Assembly (NCBI RefSeq): GCF_910592395.1
Contig: NC_088312.1
Location: 11,470,001-11,534,000, forward strand
Direction of reading: 5' to 3'
Length of the DNA: 64,000 nucleotides
Source: Lineus longissimus
Lineage: Eukaryota; Nemertea; Pilidiophora; Heteronemertea; Lineidae
Numbering within the stretch: position 1 is the stretch's first letter; the number at the start of each line of letters is the position of its first letter. The position numbers and the translations under genes were made by a program. Below are positions 12,401-24,800 of the stretch, piece after piece. The notes below the pieces were generated by a model, which had not been told where the DNA came from, ran no database searches, and saw nothing but the letters and a program-made list of their open reading frames with translations.

Positions 12401-12820
12401 GGGGGACATTTATAACTGCTACACCATTCACATGTTCGCTTTTAATGTACACGACCTCCCATACACTGTCACTGTTTATGGCTCCTCAGTTACACAGGGA
12501 AGTAGTGTTATCAACCGACTTATCGTGATAGGTTGCAGTTTTAACCCCTATATAAAAAATACAACACGAATTGATTCGGAGAAATTAACTGCAAGTCACG
12601 TATCTATGTACCACAGCACGTTCATGATACTGCCTACGCTGCAGTATGAGCTGGCTTTAATGTGAAGATATTTTTATGTATTGACCTTTATTAAAAGCCG
12701 ACATTGAGACCGGTAGAAAATCTCTTTCACTGATCTAATGCATGATTGGCAAGTTCAGTGTGGTCATTCATGATATATGGATGGGGACATTTTGATGCAT
12801 GGTTACTCAGTTCGCTTTTT
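9429..12820. other. Intergenic, no gene recognised
   Basis: AT-rich sequence. The open frames at 10363-10620, 11480-11716 and 11686-11955 show no recognisable domain or splice context. A good acceptor-like tract (GTGTGTTTTGTAG) precedes 9511 and could begin a short terminal exon, but no partner exon can be assigned. Confidence 0.4.
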
Positions 12821-13425
12821 ACCCCTCAGCCCAAGTGGGCCAGAGGGGTATTGTCGTCACGTGCGCCGTCCGTCCGGGCGGGCGTCTGCTACTTGGTTTC
12901 CGTCGATTTCTAGGAGAACGGCTTTGACAATCAATTCAATTTTTTTGTATGTAGGGTGACTAGAGGAAGATTCCTTTCGAAAACGGGCTTGTTCCGAATA
13001 TCAATATGGCCACCAGGGCGGCGTGTTTGAAATTGGTTTCCGTCATTTTCGAGGAGAACCGTTCGTCCGATCAAATTCATTTTTGGTATGTACGTTGGGG
13101 GTGACTAGGGCGAGGTTCCTTTCGAAAACGGGCTCCTTCCGATTATCAATATGGCCACTAGGGCGGCGTGCTTGAAATCGGTTTCCGCCAATTTCGAGGA
13201 GAACGGCTTGGAGGATGGAATCAATTTTTAGTGGGTGTAGGCCTAATGCAGCTTTGTAAGGGGAAGGTTCCTTTCGAACATCAGCGCGATTCGAAATTCA
13301 ATATGGCCGCCACGCTCACATCCTCAAAATAGGTTTGCACAATTTTAATTTCCATATGCAAACTAGCCACTCCACTAAGCCAACTTCACCATTACCTCAC
13401 CTTCAACCTTAATAGGCTGAGGGGT
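12821..13425. mobile_element. Non-autonomous TIR element with three internal ~140-bp repeats
   Basis: The ends ACCCCTCAGCC (12821) and GGCTGAGGGGT (to 13425) are inverted. Just inside the left end is a CGTCCGTCCG tract. Three diverged copies of an approximately 140-146-bp unit follow, each with GGTTTCCGTC, TTCGAGGAGAAC-like and CCTTTCGAA motifs, near 12894, 13036 and 13180. Confidence 0.6.
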
Positions 13426-13876
13426 TATGCTCGCTTTGCGATGCTATTTTTGGACTTTTAATATCGCTGTGTTGGCGAGTCATCCGACGGCCGTAACGGT
13501 ATATCAACTTGAGTCACCACACTGGTACAGGTGTAACGCTTTTGATAGTTTCCGTCTCTGTTCTGTTCACCGAACACTTATATGCCGGCCTAAGGTTCTA
13601 GATTTGCTTTCAGCAGACACGCCAGAGCACTTTTACTGTGCAACTCATTCCGTTTACACCTCAGTAAAGTTGTCCGACTTATTGATTTGGCTTCTTCTTA
13701 TTTTTTTATGGATCTATAGAGTCGCTTAGAGTACACTAAGCAGTGTATCAAAAAGAAATTTATTGACCTAAGCGCTGATATAGATCCGAAATAGCGACTA
13801 GCTTTATCCTGACCTCGACCTACATTATAATTACTTGAAACATTCTATCACATGGCGCGAAACAACGATGTGCCTT

Positions 13877-14765
13877 TTTATACGCCCGCTCCGGAGCGTA
13901 TTATGGTATGGCGCTCGGTGTCCGTCTGTCCGTTAACTTTTCATTGTCCGCGCGATAACTGAAATTCTATATCATGTATAGTCACCAAACCTGGTTTGCA
14001 GGGCACTAGTATAGACCCGAAGAAGCCTATTGATTTGGAGGTCAAAAGGTCAAAGGTCAAGGTCACGAAGACCTGTTTCCATTTTCCGCTTACCTTTCAT
14101 TGTCCGCGCGATTACTGAAATTCTATATCATGTATAGTCACCAAACCTGGTTTTCAGGGCACTAGTATAGGTCCGAAGAAGCCTATTGATTTGGAGGTCA
14201 AAAGGTCAAAGGTCAAGGTCACGAAGACCTGTTTCCATTTTCCGCTTACCTTTCATTATCATGTATATTCACCAAACCTGGTTTGCAGGGCACTAGTATA
14301 GGCCCCGAGAAGCCTATTGATTTGGAGGTCAAAAGGTCAAAGGTCAAGGTCACGAAGACCTGTTTAAATTTTCCGCTTACCTTTCATTGTCCGCGCGATA
14401 ACTGAAATTCTATATCATGTATAGTCACCAAACCTGGTTTGCAGGACACTAGTATAGGCCCGAAGAAGCCTATTGATTTGGAGGTCAAAAGGTCAAAGGT
14501 CAAGGTCACCAAGACCTGTTTCCATTTTCCGCTTACCTTTCATTATCATGTACAATGTATATTCACCAAACCTGGTTTGCAGGGCACTAGTATAGGCCCC
14601 AAGAAGCCTATTGATTTGGAGGTCAAAGGGTCAAAGGTCGAGGTCACCAAGACCTGTTTCCATTTTCCGCTAACCTGCTACTTCACACACTTTTCACCCT
14701 GACCAACCACCCTTTACTCTTTTGGCGGGCGTATAATGTGCTCGCTCGGCGTAGCTCTTGTTTTG
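13877..14765. mobile_element. Repeat element with five internal copies of a GGTCAAAGGTCAAGGTCAC unit
   Basis: TTATACGCCCGC at the left is inverted as GCGGGCGTATAA at the right (to 14736). The related flanking text GCTCGG occurs just inside one end and just outside the other. In between are five tandem units of 131-157 bp, each containing CACTAGTATAG, TATTGATTTGGAGGTCAAA and GAAGACCTGTTT-like motifs (TATTGATTTGG near 14028, 14183, 14314, 14471 and 14609). Unit length alternates long and short because the CCGCGCGATAACTGAAATTC segment is missing from some copies. Confidence 0.65.
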
Positions 14766-17671
14766 TTTTGGTGACCACCACCATATCACGCCACTTAAAT
14801 GAAAAGAACAAGTTAATTATGAGATTACCAATTAAATATTAAAGGTTTATTTTCGTGCAGCAGGATTTCTTTCGTGCCATCATATCACACACATTGTTTG
14901 GCTTGTAGATTGAGCAGATCGCCTCGTAAATACATTGTCCGACGTAGTTTTCGAAGAATCCCCAGTAAAAGAAGCCTTTCATGGTCTTAAAACGAATATC
15001 TATAGTTGATTACCAATAACCAATAAAATTTTCTGTATCAAACCTGATGTCTTAGGTGACGAGTTAATCGCTGAAATATGTTGTGACGATCAGTGATCGT
15101 TTGTTATTGCGATCAGCTGACTTCTCCCTTGACCCGGTTTGACCCCGTTATTGTATTATTATTTCCGCGCCAAAAAATTGTTTACCGAGATTTTGCGAGA
15201 TGTTGGCGAGACTTAGGTAACACCCATGGGCATGTGTGTTCAAGACAGCACTTCGACTCCGTCCGCGATTGAGTGAGGATCGCCGCCGGTTCTGTACTAT
15301 TCTATAGATGACAACGCCCAGAAGTTCGTAGCGAGATGGTTGAAATGGTTGAAGCAGCGTTGAAATGGTGGTAACGTTTTTATGATTGATTCACGCCATA
15401 CTTTACCGATAGAATGGAAAATGCCATAATTTTACCGGTGTGAAGCCTTTCACGCTTTACGTACATTTGTATACGGCCGATGCACTGACCGTGTGTATCG
15501 TGCTGTGTTTGTAAACGTATCACCAGTTTGTGTCTTCCTCTCGCTAATGTATAGCTATCTGTGCATTTAATTGACATGGTTTTCTATAGTTTGAGAAGGG
15601 GTCTAAAAGGGGGGTGTATTAATGTTTGAAGGTGCATTCTGGTCTTTGCGGACCAGGTGCTTCGAATAGGCTCGCGTAGATCAGGTCGACCTGAGCAACT
15701 TTCCACTCCACTCTTTTAGGCCTATTTTCGATGAATGGGCTGTAATGTTGTTGATTCTCGGTTAGAATGAATCGTTATCGTTTAGTATTTTAGTCCATTG
15801 GTGTTATTGGACATACTCGAACCTGTTATATAGACTTTAAAAATTATAGACCGTGCGAACGGATTTCTGGAAAACCATTATATAAAACCCAGTTGTATTT
15901 TGGGACTAAAAAGATGTTGTGTTAACCCACGGTTTTAATCTGTGTATGTTGACTTCAGGTGACTGTTTGATAGTTATATTGTTAGAAGCCAGTGGGTGTG
16001 ATTCCATCACTGTCTCTCCGCTTACGCCAGAAGCCGTGTTGACGATTTGGACGAATCCGCCCTGCAGAGATCGAGAAGGACGAGGCCTTGCTGTTGACGT
16101 CCCTCCCCGTTTATAGAATACACGTGGCGGTATAGTATTCTTAATTTACTGGCTAGTTTATTGTTACGACCTGCCGGCTAGTTAGGACTAGTCTGTTGCC
16201 ATCTGGGCAGAACCGGTTGAGTCGAAGTCATTTATATAGTCCTAGCTAGCGGTCAGGTTGCTTCAGTCAGCCTGAGTCAATGTTACAGACTGTTTGTGTT
16301 GTAGCACGCTTTGAGTTGTGAGAAGCATTTTAGTATATATCCCTTAGCGGAAAAAACTTGTATTGATATATTCCCCTTGGTGGGAAGATAATTTGATATA
16401 TATATATAATCTACTACGCCCTTCTACTGACGTTCCGGGCTGAAATACAGAAGTCTGCAATCGAACACGAGACGGAGGATAGCCTGTTGTCGATGCCGGA
16501 GAAGAGACACCGCAATCGTGTGTAAAACTAGTACGGAGCCGCTGGCTCTAGGCTGAAGCATTTACAGCTGTAGTGAATTGTAGGTATCTTATGATAGCTT
16601 GTACCATATAGATATACAGTCCTCTTCATAAAGTAATTAACCTCTGGCATAGTTCTTATCGTCATCTTGTCAATTCGTTGATCGCCAGAACAAAATATAT
16701 TTGTACAGGTAACCTGACTACAAGCACAACTCAAAAAAAATAAAATGCGGCTATATCATTTATACGAACCGTGATAAATGTCATATTCTGCTTAGTCATA
16801 ACTCATACTTCTAAATTGCCGAACCCAATCGGTGAAATAAATGCTTTTCTTGTTTGACCCTTCCCTAATCTCTCAACAAAATCAGATATGAATTTGTTTC
16901 CTTATCAGCGTAATTGTCAGAAATCGTAACGTTTCAGATCATTGTCTTCCTTCCATCCGCTGAAAGCTTTTCCTGTGTAGCTGAGATTCCAGAACAATGG
17001 TGCAGTGGTTCTCCTAACTGGGTCCTTAGTTAAGGTAAGTTAAGGGTGGGAATGCGTCAGGATAAAATCACTTTAAGAGCTACGCCCCTGGCACGGCCAT
17101 GTTGCTATATTAAAAAGAGGCTTGCTCGATCTAATGAATAGGGCATCTTTCCCGTGCAGGAATACAACGATACTTCCACACCTCGGTACAAATTAAACTT
17201 TGTGAACGCGATGAAATGTACATGTACCTCTCCCTTCACTATCAGCTCGAACATCCGGGCTATCAGCAGATACTAAAAACGTAGGAATTTGCGTACACTT
17301 TCATTTTTCTTTGTGTTCTGCACTTCGTTGTTTTGTTTGAGGCGGAAGTTACGGGAATGGCATTTATTAGAAACCATCGTGAAAAGCATATGGTTTAATC
17401 TGTATCCCACTTGGCGTTCTCTTTCTCCGTTGAGCGTTTGCAGTGATTAATTAACTGCCAACCTGTCCGGCATAATTGAAACATGCCAGAGGATCAATGC
17501 AGATATCGAACTAATTTCTACTGGCAAGATGCACGCAGTGTGCACAGCACAAATAAACACTCTCCATGTATAATATAGCACTGTTATTTCTACTTCGTTA
17601 GAAAATGAACATTAAGCAGCCATCTTCAACAATTACATTGTGTTCTCATGTCATTATTTTATTTTTTCCAG
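14766..17671. other. Intergenic, no gene recognised
   Basis: No domain-bearing open frame on either strand. A possible exon ending at a GTAAGT donor near 17036 was examined and not accepted. The stretch ends at a polypyrimidine acceptor before 17672. Confidence 0.4.
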
Positions 17672-17868
17672 CCAGTTGTCCTGACAAACCTGTGATACCA
17701 GATGCCCAGCCAGTTACTATAGAAATACGTGTCATTTATAAATGTAAAAACGGCAAACTTTTTGACGGCTCACAACTCTATGCACAAAAGACCTGTGGTG
17801 GGCCGGGCGGAGGGAATGCATCAGAGTGGTTGGGTCACGTTGATCCATGTAAAGGAATAACTACATGA
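17672..17868 (+). CDS. Orphan sushi/CCP-like terminal exon
   Basis: The exon follows a strong acceptor (ATTTTTTCCAG, ending 17671) and runs to TGA at 17866-17868. The translated frame has CPDKP near its start, IYKCKNGKLFDGS in the middle, then CGG...W...DPC. This fits the Cys/Tyr/Trp pattern of a complement control protein (sushi) module, normally an extracellular binding module. No upstream exon was identified, so the gene is partial or a relic. The spacing is looser than usual, and other small Cys-rich modules remain possible. Confidence 0.4.
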
Positions 17869-18184
17869 ACTACATGAACTACTACTACTACTATATTTTA
17901 AAAATAAGTACCGTGTGAAAGTGATCATATAAATAAAATACTTTAATTTTGGCTATTACTAGTATATGAGAGATTTATTATAAGGCTTTGCCATTCTAAA
18001 GTTGTTTCGCTTCTACAATGGTTTTGAAAAAAATCATACATCTTGTGTGCAGTACATACTCGCGCAAGACCAATGTTCATATTCCTAAAAATCACAGAAC
18101 CTTATAAAAGTATTTATATACATGTACTTGTATGATATGATCCACTGCTTACTGGTGCATCTGATTGTTCTACGCCTAAATACA

Positions 18185-18750
18185 GCTGAAAGGGTGGATG
18201 TCGTCCTGGGTGCCGACAAATGGTACCCAGGTTCGAGATCGACTGAACAATAAGCACCCTGGGTGCCATTACATTAGACAAACAGCACCCAGCTTCTTCT
18301 TCTACACTTTTACTATACCTACAATCGAGGTTGGCCCCACGCTCACGGAGGTCACGTGTCACGATAACCATAAGAAAAATGAAAATAAAAATACGCAGCA
18401 AATCCATTCATTTTGTCACCACACAATTTTTCATTCTCTGAATATATCCCTCCTACATACCTTTTCTGAATAAATCATCCGAAATGTGCTTTCAAAGACC
18501 TATAGGCCTAAACGCGTTTTTTTCTGTTTATGTGTTTTTTTATTTCGCGCACTGCTAATGCCGCAAGTACCACGGCGCGAGATAAAACGAAATTGCAAGA
18601 AACTTCCTCGTCCCTAAGATCCGCAAGCCAGGCAAAAAGAAGCTGGGTGCTGTTTGTCTAGTGTAATGGCACCCAGGGTGCTTACTGTCCAGTCGATCTC
18701 GAACCTGGGTACCATTTGTCGGCACCCAGGACGACATCCACCCTTTCAGC
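18185..18750. mobile_element. Foldback MITE with 9-bp target duplication (MULE-like)
   Basis: Long terminal inverted repeats of about 113 bp with only a few mismatches: 18185-~18297 begins GCTGAAAGGGTGGATG and ~18637-18750 is its reverse complement. The 9-bp direct repeat CTAAATACA flanks it exactly (18176-18184 and 18751-18759). The element is 566 bp with no coding capacity. A 9-bp duplication with long TIRs is typical of Mutator-like elements. Few arm mismatches suggest recent insertion. Confidence 0.85.
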
Positions 18751-18927
18751 CTAAATACATCATATTTGCCTTTCACTGTACGCGTATGTAGTCTGACAAT
18801 ATGCGTACATTTAGAGTGTCATATTTGAGCATGTACCGTCAAATTTGTGGTTATGGGTACATGAAAATGCTACATGTATGCGCTTCATCTTCAACTCTAA
18901 ACACAGACACAAAGGACGGGAGGATAA

Positions 18928-20508
18928 TCAATTCGTTTTTTTAGCTACATCCTCACGATGTCCCGCAAATTTTACGATAGCAAATTGAACCAGCTTTTTC
19001 AACACGAATAAGATTAAGAGAACGAAGAGTGCAAGAAAGGCGAATATATCTATCATGAAATACTGAACGGATGTCATTTCACTGAGGGACGTTCTCAAGT
19101 GGTCATCCCCGTGCTCCATGACATGGTCAATCCAGAATGCGCTGGTCTTCCGGGGGTCAGGCAGACTCCTATGGATGGCTGACGCCTTCTTGATAGCCGC
19201 CGAATACTTTGGATTCTGGATGATTTCGTTGATGGCCTTGATGAGTTCTTCTGAGGTGAAGTTATGGATGTTCATACGAAGACCGTACCCTTTGTGGAAA
19301 GCACGCTGGGCGTTGTATTCCTGTTCTGCGAAGACAGGAAAACTGAGCATAGGGACACCGTTGTTAACGGCTTCAAACTGTCCATTGCCACCGCAGTGTG
19401 TTATGAACAACTTGACATTGGGGTGAGCTAGAAGGTCGTTCTGCGGCATCCATTGGACAATTTTCACGTTCTCCGGGATGGTTTCGTCGTAAGTTCTCGT
19501 GATTCGCCAGATTACGCGTTGTTTGATGTTTCCGAATGCAGAGAGGAACTTTAGGAACATTTCCTTTGGTATGTAGGCTACTGCTGAGCCAAAGGAAAGG
19601 ACTATGACGCCATGTTGCGAATCATCTACGAATTTCTGGTAATCAGCAGGCAGTGGTTTCGGAGGTTTTGTGGTAAGGCCTCCGACTTGTATCAGATTCG
19701 GCATGGACGGTGTTGGGCAATCAATGACGCCATTTTTGTTCATGATGAATAGTTTTGATTTCATAGCAATATCCTGCCACGAGGAATAAGGCTTTTCTCT
19801 GCCATATTCCGTGAACTGTTGCATATCCACAAATGTACGTACCAATACGTACCTCTCGAAATAGATCACTAGAAAAAAAGTTGTTAGTCTTGTCAAAAAT
19901 GTGTTCGTTTCTGCGTCCACTCCACACGGTGCAAAAAAGTTCACAAGTGGATGGGTCTTGACAAACCACGTGTATTGTAAGGTAGAGAGGCTGACTGTAG
20001 GAACACCGATCTTGTGCGTCAACAGATAATAACATGGTATGAGTAAGTCTACAAGAGCAATGTCGTATTTTTCTTCCTCCAGGTGTTTTAATAGATCGGC
20101 GTCGTGCAGTGCCATCTTGCAATCGTATGTGAATCGCGGTTGGGTCAACGTGTTAACCGCCTCCGCTTTTGTGAGTCGCTTGATCAAGAATACCTCAGTC
20201 CATCGCTCATCTACAAGTTTCTGGTCTACCATCGACTTATTCGGCGATTTGTAGTATAGAAATTGAACGTCCATACCTCTGAATTGAGTTGGATTCTTAA
20301 GATTTTCATCCATTACAACGTGGACGGTGTGGCCCATCTCAAGTAAACCATGGCTGATAGCAGCAAACTCGTTCAGGTGGCTCCCAAACTGCATAGACAA
20401 AACCAATACCTTCCTGGCCCCTGCTTCCCCCAATGCCGATAGGAGTAGGATACATCCGAGAACTATGGTCGCTGCGTGAACCGTTGGTGAACTAACCGTT
20501 ACCTTCAT
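18928..20508 (-). CDS. UDP-glucuronosyltransferase family enzyme, intact, single coding exon
   Basis: 526 codons. It transfers a sugar from a UDP-sugar to small lipophilic acceptors in the ER lumen (detoxification, hormone or pigment metabolism). Residues about 10-30 form a signal peptide core. H44 in FGSHLNE sits where the family's catalytic histidine lies. FGS at 306-308 starts the nucleotide-binding half. The UDPGT signature runs about 352-395 (WMPQNDLLAHP, FITHCGGNG, GVPMLSFPVFAEQ). A hydrophobic anchor at about 483-507 is followed by a basic cytosolic tail with KK near the end. Length and order are normal. An acceptor (TTTCTGCAG) ends six bases before the ATG, implying a 5' UTR intron. 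Acceptor substrate and sugar cannot be told. Confidence 0.96.
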   Translation of the reverse strand: MKVTVSSPTVHAATIVLGCILLLSALGEAGARKVLVLSMQFGSHLNEFAAISHGLLEMGHTVHVVMDENLKNPTQFRGMDVQFLYYKSPNKSMVDQKLVDERWTEVFLIKRLTKAEAVNTLTQPRFTYDCKMALHDADLLKHLEEEKYDIALVDLLIPCYYLLTHKIGVPTVSLSTLQYTWFVKTHPLVNFFAPCGVDAETNTFLTRLTTFFLVIYFERYVLVRTFVDMQQFTEYGREKPYSSWQDIAMKSKLFIMNKNGVIDCPTPSMPNLIQVGGLTTKPPKPLPADYQKFVDDSQHGVIVLSFGSAVAYIPKEMFLKFLSAFGNIKQRVIWRITRTYDETIPENVKIVQWMPQNDLLAHPNVKLFITHCGGNGQFEAVNNGVPMLSFPVFAEQEYNAQRAFHKGYGLRMNIHNFTSEELIKAINEIIQNPKYSAAIKKASAIHRSLPDPRKTSAFWIDHVMEHGDDHLRTSLSEMTSVQYFMIDIFAFLALFVLLILFVLKKLVQFAIVKFAGHREDVAKKTN

Positions 20509-21814
20509 GTCTGCTGCAGAAAGAAGGGAATTAAGAGAACAAGCTCTGTGTTATTATACTAAAAAGTCGTCTCAATTAATTGAACATGAAACTAAATAGC
20601 TGAGCATTAATTTGTTCAGGACTGGTGTGTAACTTGAATTACGCCGATGCATGTGCCGAAGTATTTTTGTTGCCGTTATAGTCTAGACTTCGTGATGAGC
20701 GGCCCCCTCCCCGGTGCTTAAATTGGGGTCGGTGAAAACATTTCATAGTGATTGAGGACTGATGCAGAGAAACGTGCAAAAAAGTTCACCTTTGCATTGC
20801 AGTCGTGGTGTCATTTTTGCGGATAAAAACAAGAAACGAAACATACAAAATGCCTACCTTAATCCTTTAGCTGCAGCTAGTAATGTGGTCCAACGATGTC
20901 CTCTCTTGTAACCTGCAACTGATATAATAACGTACGTAGGCTATAATGTCTACCGTTCAGACAAATGTACAGGTGCGCACATGTCGGCCAAAGTATACCA
21001 ATTTTGATTGAGGTCAACCTTATACAAACAAGAAAAGAAGTTGAGCAATGGCCAAATTACATGAGCTCGATGGGATGCATTTAGGTGATTGATATTTGCC
21101 TACTGTTTTGTGTATAGAACTATGTCAAGTCCATGTACTACTATCATAATGATTGTTCTGCGGGCAATAATTGTCAATAATTCTTAAGTGCATTATATAT
21201 CTCGAGAGCCTCTGAGTTACTGTGGGTACCTAGGCCAGGCACTTGAAACTAAGCTGCCGTTCAGAAAGAATACTTGGAGTAAGCACTTATTTTAATGTGT
21301 TGAAAAAAACTAAACTGTAGTCACCTGTATCTATACACGAATTTACGTACATTGGACTGTTGGATGAGCATTTTTTCTGTTTTGAGTAAACCCAGACACA
21401 CACAGCATGCCCCAGGACGCGTCGAGGTATGCAGTGGTCTGTCATGCGCTGGGAAATATAGACTCTAATCTGCATAAATGGATTTTAAAGCAAACAATTG
21501 TTGACCACTCAAAGAAGACTAGTGTCATCAGCCACTGGATAAATATACCCGTCGACATAAAACCTACCTCTACACAAAACCTTACTTCGACCTTAGAAAA
21601 TCACCCTAACTTTATGGTTGTTTCTATAAGACGCGACGTTAACACATCCCCAAGCCAAGTCTTTCCAACACTACCAGGATCATCAAACGAAATGAAGACG
21701 AATGGCACATATCTAGCAATGAATGTACCTCTGCTGTGAACAGGTTCACAAAGGTTCGCTCCAGCCTTCAGTCATATGGCCTACAACCACACTGAAAATG
21801 TAATTTTCCCTTTT
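20509..21814. other. Upstream of the UGT gene, no coding gene seen
   Basis: Contains the implied 5' UTR intron of the UGT gene and presumably its promoter, but no clear TATA or upstream exon was fixed. A 110-codon plus-strand open frame at 21407 shows no known domain. Confidence 0.4.
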
Positions 21815-24800
21815 TCAGATGTAAACTAGAGACAACTGCAGTGATGATGGAACAACCCACCTCAGTCTGCTGGTATTAGAGAAGGGATGGTGTAGGAACA
21901 GGGTACAAACCCGTGCCTTAGTGCACTGATCTTTATGAGATATGGCACTGATGGAATGGTTAGATAGGGCAATAGCTCTACCAGGACAGTATGACACACT
22001 ATTTGGAAGGTTTTTCATGTTGTCCTTGTTCTCTCTGATCGCCTTTATCTACACTCATCGAATGGCCAGATAGGAGGGGGGGGGGGGGGGGGGACAAGCT
22101 AGTTGTTTAGCACAGGAAAGGGCATGTCACATTCTTGAAAGAAAGATATAAGTATATTTCTTGGACGGTGGTATCCAATCTCTGCCCAGATATGAGGTCC
22201 CTACATAAGTGTGGGTAGGGATTGGACACAAACCTTTTCGTTTCTGACACTTGTGGAATGCTCAGATAGGGCAGTAACCAGTAGTCGGGGGTCCTTAGAC
22301 AGAAAATGTCCCATGGAACTGCCCGGGCATGTCACATTCTTGAAAGAAAGACAAAAAAATATTCCTTGGACGATGGTATCCAATCTCTGCCCAGATATGA
22401 GGTCCCTACATAAGTGTGGGTAGGGATTGGTTACAAACCTTTTCCTTTCTGACACTCTTTGAATGGTCATTTACGGCAGTAACAAGTTGCCGGGGTCCTT
22501 GGATTGAAAATGTCCGATGGTTAGTCACAACCAGTATCTTCTGGCCGATCTGTTACTCTAGATTTTCGTTACCCTCCGTACAACTAGCAGCAGTGGACCT
22601 GAAGACACTGGTTGTGACTATGATACAAAGGACATGATGGGAGAACGCAGCAAACCATCACAGGAGATACTCTGTCAGGATATTATGCTTTACTGGCTGT
22701 GATTCTGTCCATGTTATTAGGCTAGATAGACTGGCTGTGACTCTGTCCATTTTTTATAAGGCAAGACCACCATGTGAATATCATTTGAGAAAGACAGGGA
22801 CAGTCGCAACCAAAAAGTAACTAGCACTGAACTAAGAAAATAATGAACTAATTTGATAAGAAAGATGACAGAGTTTATTAAGTTATTGATAATTACAATC
22901 TACTCCTTATTTACTACAAATATATAAAGTAGTTTACATCTCTTAGAGGGACCATGGTATACATTAATAGCTTTCACATCAACTTTTTTTGCAGTATTTT
23001 AACACCATAGCATTTTTCAGAAGTTAAATGACCAAGATACATTTTCCGCTCTGTACATCTTTCTTCTGGATGATTACTGATGAATCTTCCAGTAATCGGC
23101 CCATTGGAGACTACAGGACAGACGATGGAACAACCAACCTCTGCCAGCTGGTTAACTGATATTGGCCCGAGGCACAACCTGAATTCCATAGCTCACTAAG
23201 TAACAACAACCCACCTCTGTCTGCTGGTTATCTCATGATGGCCTTAGTGAGACACTACATTTCTCTTTATGAGATCTTGTGAAGTGGTCAGATGGGGCAA
23301 TAGCTGCCTTAGATGTTCTGGTTTTGAAGCTTCTTGGAAGCTCCTGTACTTCAGATTGTCCTTGTTCCTTTGAGTTGTTCCCCATCCCTAGTATTAGAGA
23401 AGGGATGCTGTTGGGATGGGGTACAAACCTGTCCCTTAGTGCACTGATCTTTATGAGATATGGCACTTATGGAATGGTCAGATAGGGCAATGGCTACCTT
23501 ATATGTTCTGGTTTTGAAGCTTTTTGGAAGCTCCTGTACTTCATATTGTCCTTGTTCCTTGGAGTTGTTCCCCATCCCTAGTATTAGAGAAGGGATTGTG
23601 TAGGGACAGGGTACGAACGCGTGCCTTAGTGCACTGATCTTTATGAGATCTGGCACTTATGGAATGGTTAGATAGGGCAATAGCTCTACCAGGACAGTGT
23701 GACACACTATTTGGAAGATTTTTCATGTTGTCCTTGTTCTCTCTGATCGCCTTTATCTACAGTCGTCGAACGGCCAGATAGGAGGGGGAGGGGGGGGACA
23801 AGCTGTTTGTTTAGTATAGGAAAGGGCATGTCACATTCTTGAAAGAAGGATATGAATATATTCCTTCGACGGTGGTATCCAATCTCTGCCCAGATATGAG
23901 GTCCCTACGTAAGTGTGGGTAGGGATTGGACACAAACCTTTCCTTTCTGACACTTGTGGAATGCTCAGATAGGGCAGTAACCAGTTGTCGGGGGTCCTTA
24001 GACAGAAAATGTCCTATGGAACTGCCCGGGCATGTCACACTCTTGAAAGAAAGACATAAAAATATTCCTTGGACGATGGTATCCAATCTCTGCCCAGATA
24101 TGAGGTCCCTACATAAGTGTGGGTAGGGATTGGTTACAAACCTTTTCCTTTCTGACACTCTTTGAATGGTCATTTACGGCAGTAACAAGTTGTCGGGGTC
24201 CTTGGATTGAAAATGTCCGATGGTTAGTCACAACCAGTGTCTTCAGGCCGATCTGTCGGTATCAGGACACTTCCACCCTGGACATTTGCCCCCCGGACTT
24301 CTGCCCCCATAGGACATCTGCCCCCCGGATTTTTGCCCCCCGGACATTAGCCCCCCTAGGACTTCTGCCCCCCTAGGACATCATTACCCTCCGTACAACT
24401 AATAGCAGTAAACCTGAAGACACTGGTTGTGACTATGATACAAAGGACATAATGGGGGAACGCAGCAAACCATCACATAAGATACTCTGTCAGGATATTA
24501 TGCTTTACTGGCTGTGATTCTGTCCCTGTTTTTAGGCTAGATAGACTGGCTGTGACTCTATAAGGCAAGACCACCATGTGAATATCATTGGAGAAAAACA
24601 GGGACAGTTCACAACCAGAATGCACCAATGCTGGAGACAAAATTTTCATTCCCACACGGACTTACTACAATAAAATATAAAGTAGTTTACATCTCTTAAT
24701 GGGACCAAAGTATATACTAATAGCTTTTACATCAACTTTTTGGCAGTATTTTATTAAAACTCCATAGGATTTTTCAGAAGTTAAATGACCAAGATACATT

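Noticed and set aside
13877-14765. CRISPR-like regular repeats
   Set aside because: Units of 131-157 bp without unique spacers in an animal genome; they are satellite-type units of a transposable element.
16925-17040. Possible exon between acceptor GTTTCAG and donor GTAAGT upstream of the sushi-like exon
   Set aside because: The best frame hits TAA just before the donor, and no second junction agrees in phase with 17672.
22211-24173. Similar 60-120-codon open frames repeated on both strands
   Set aside because: They follow the repeat units, switch strands and frames, and show no domain or splice context, so they are explained by the duplication.
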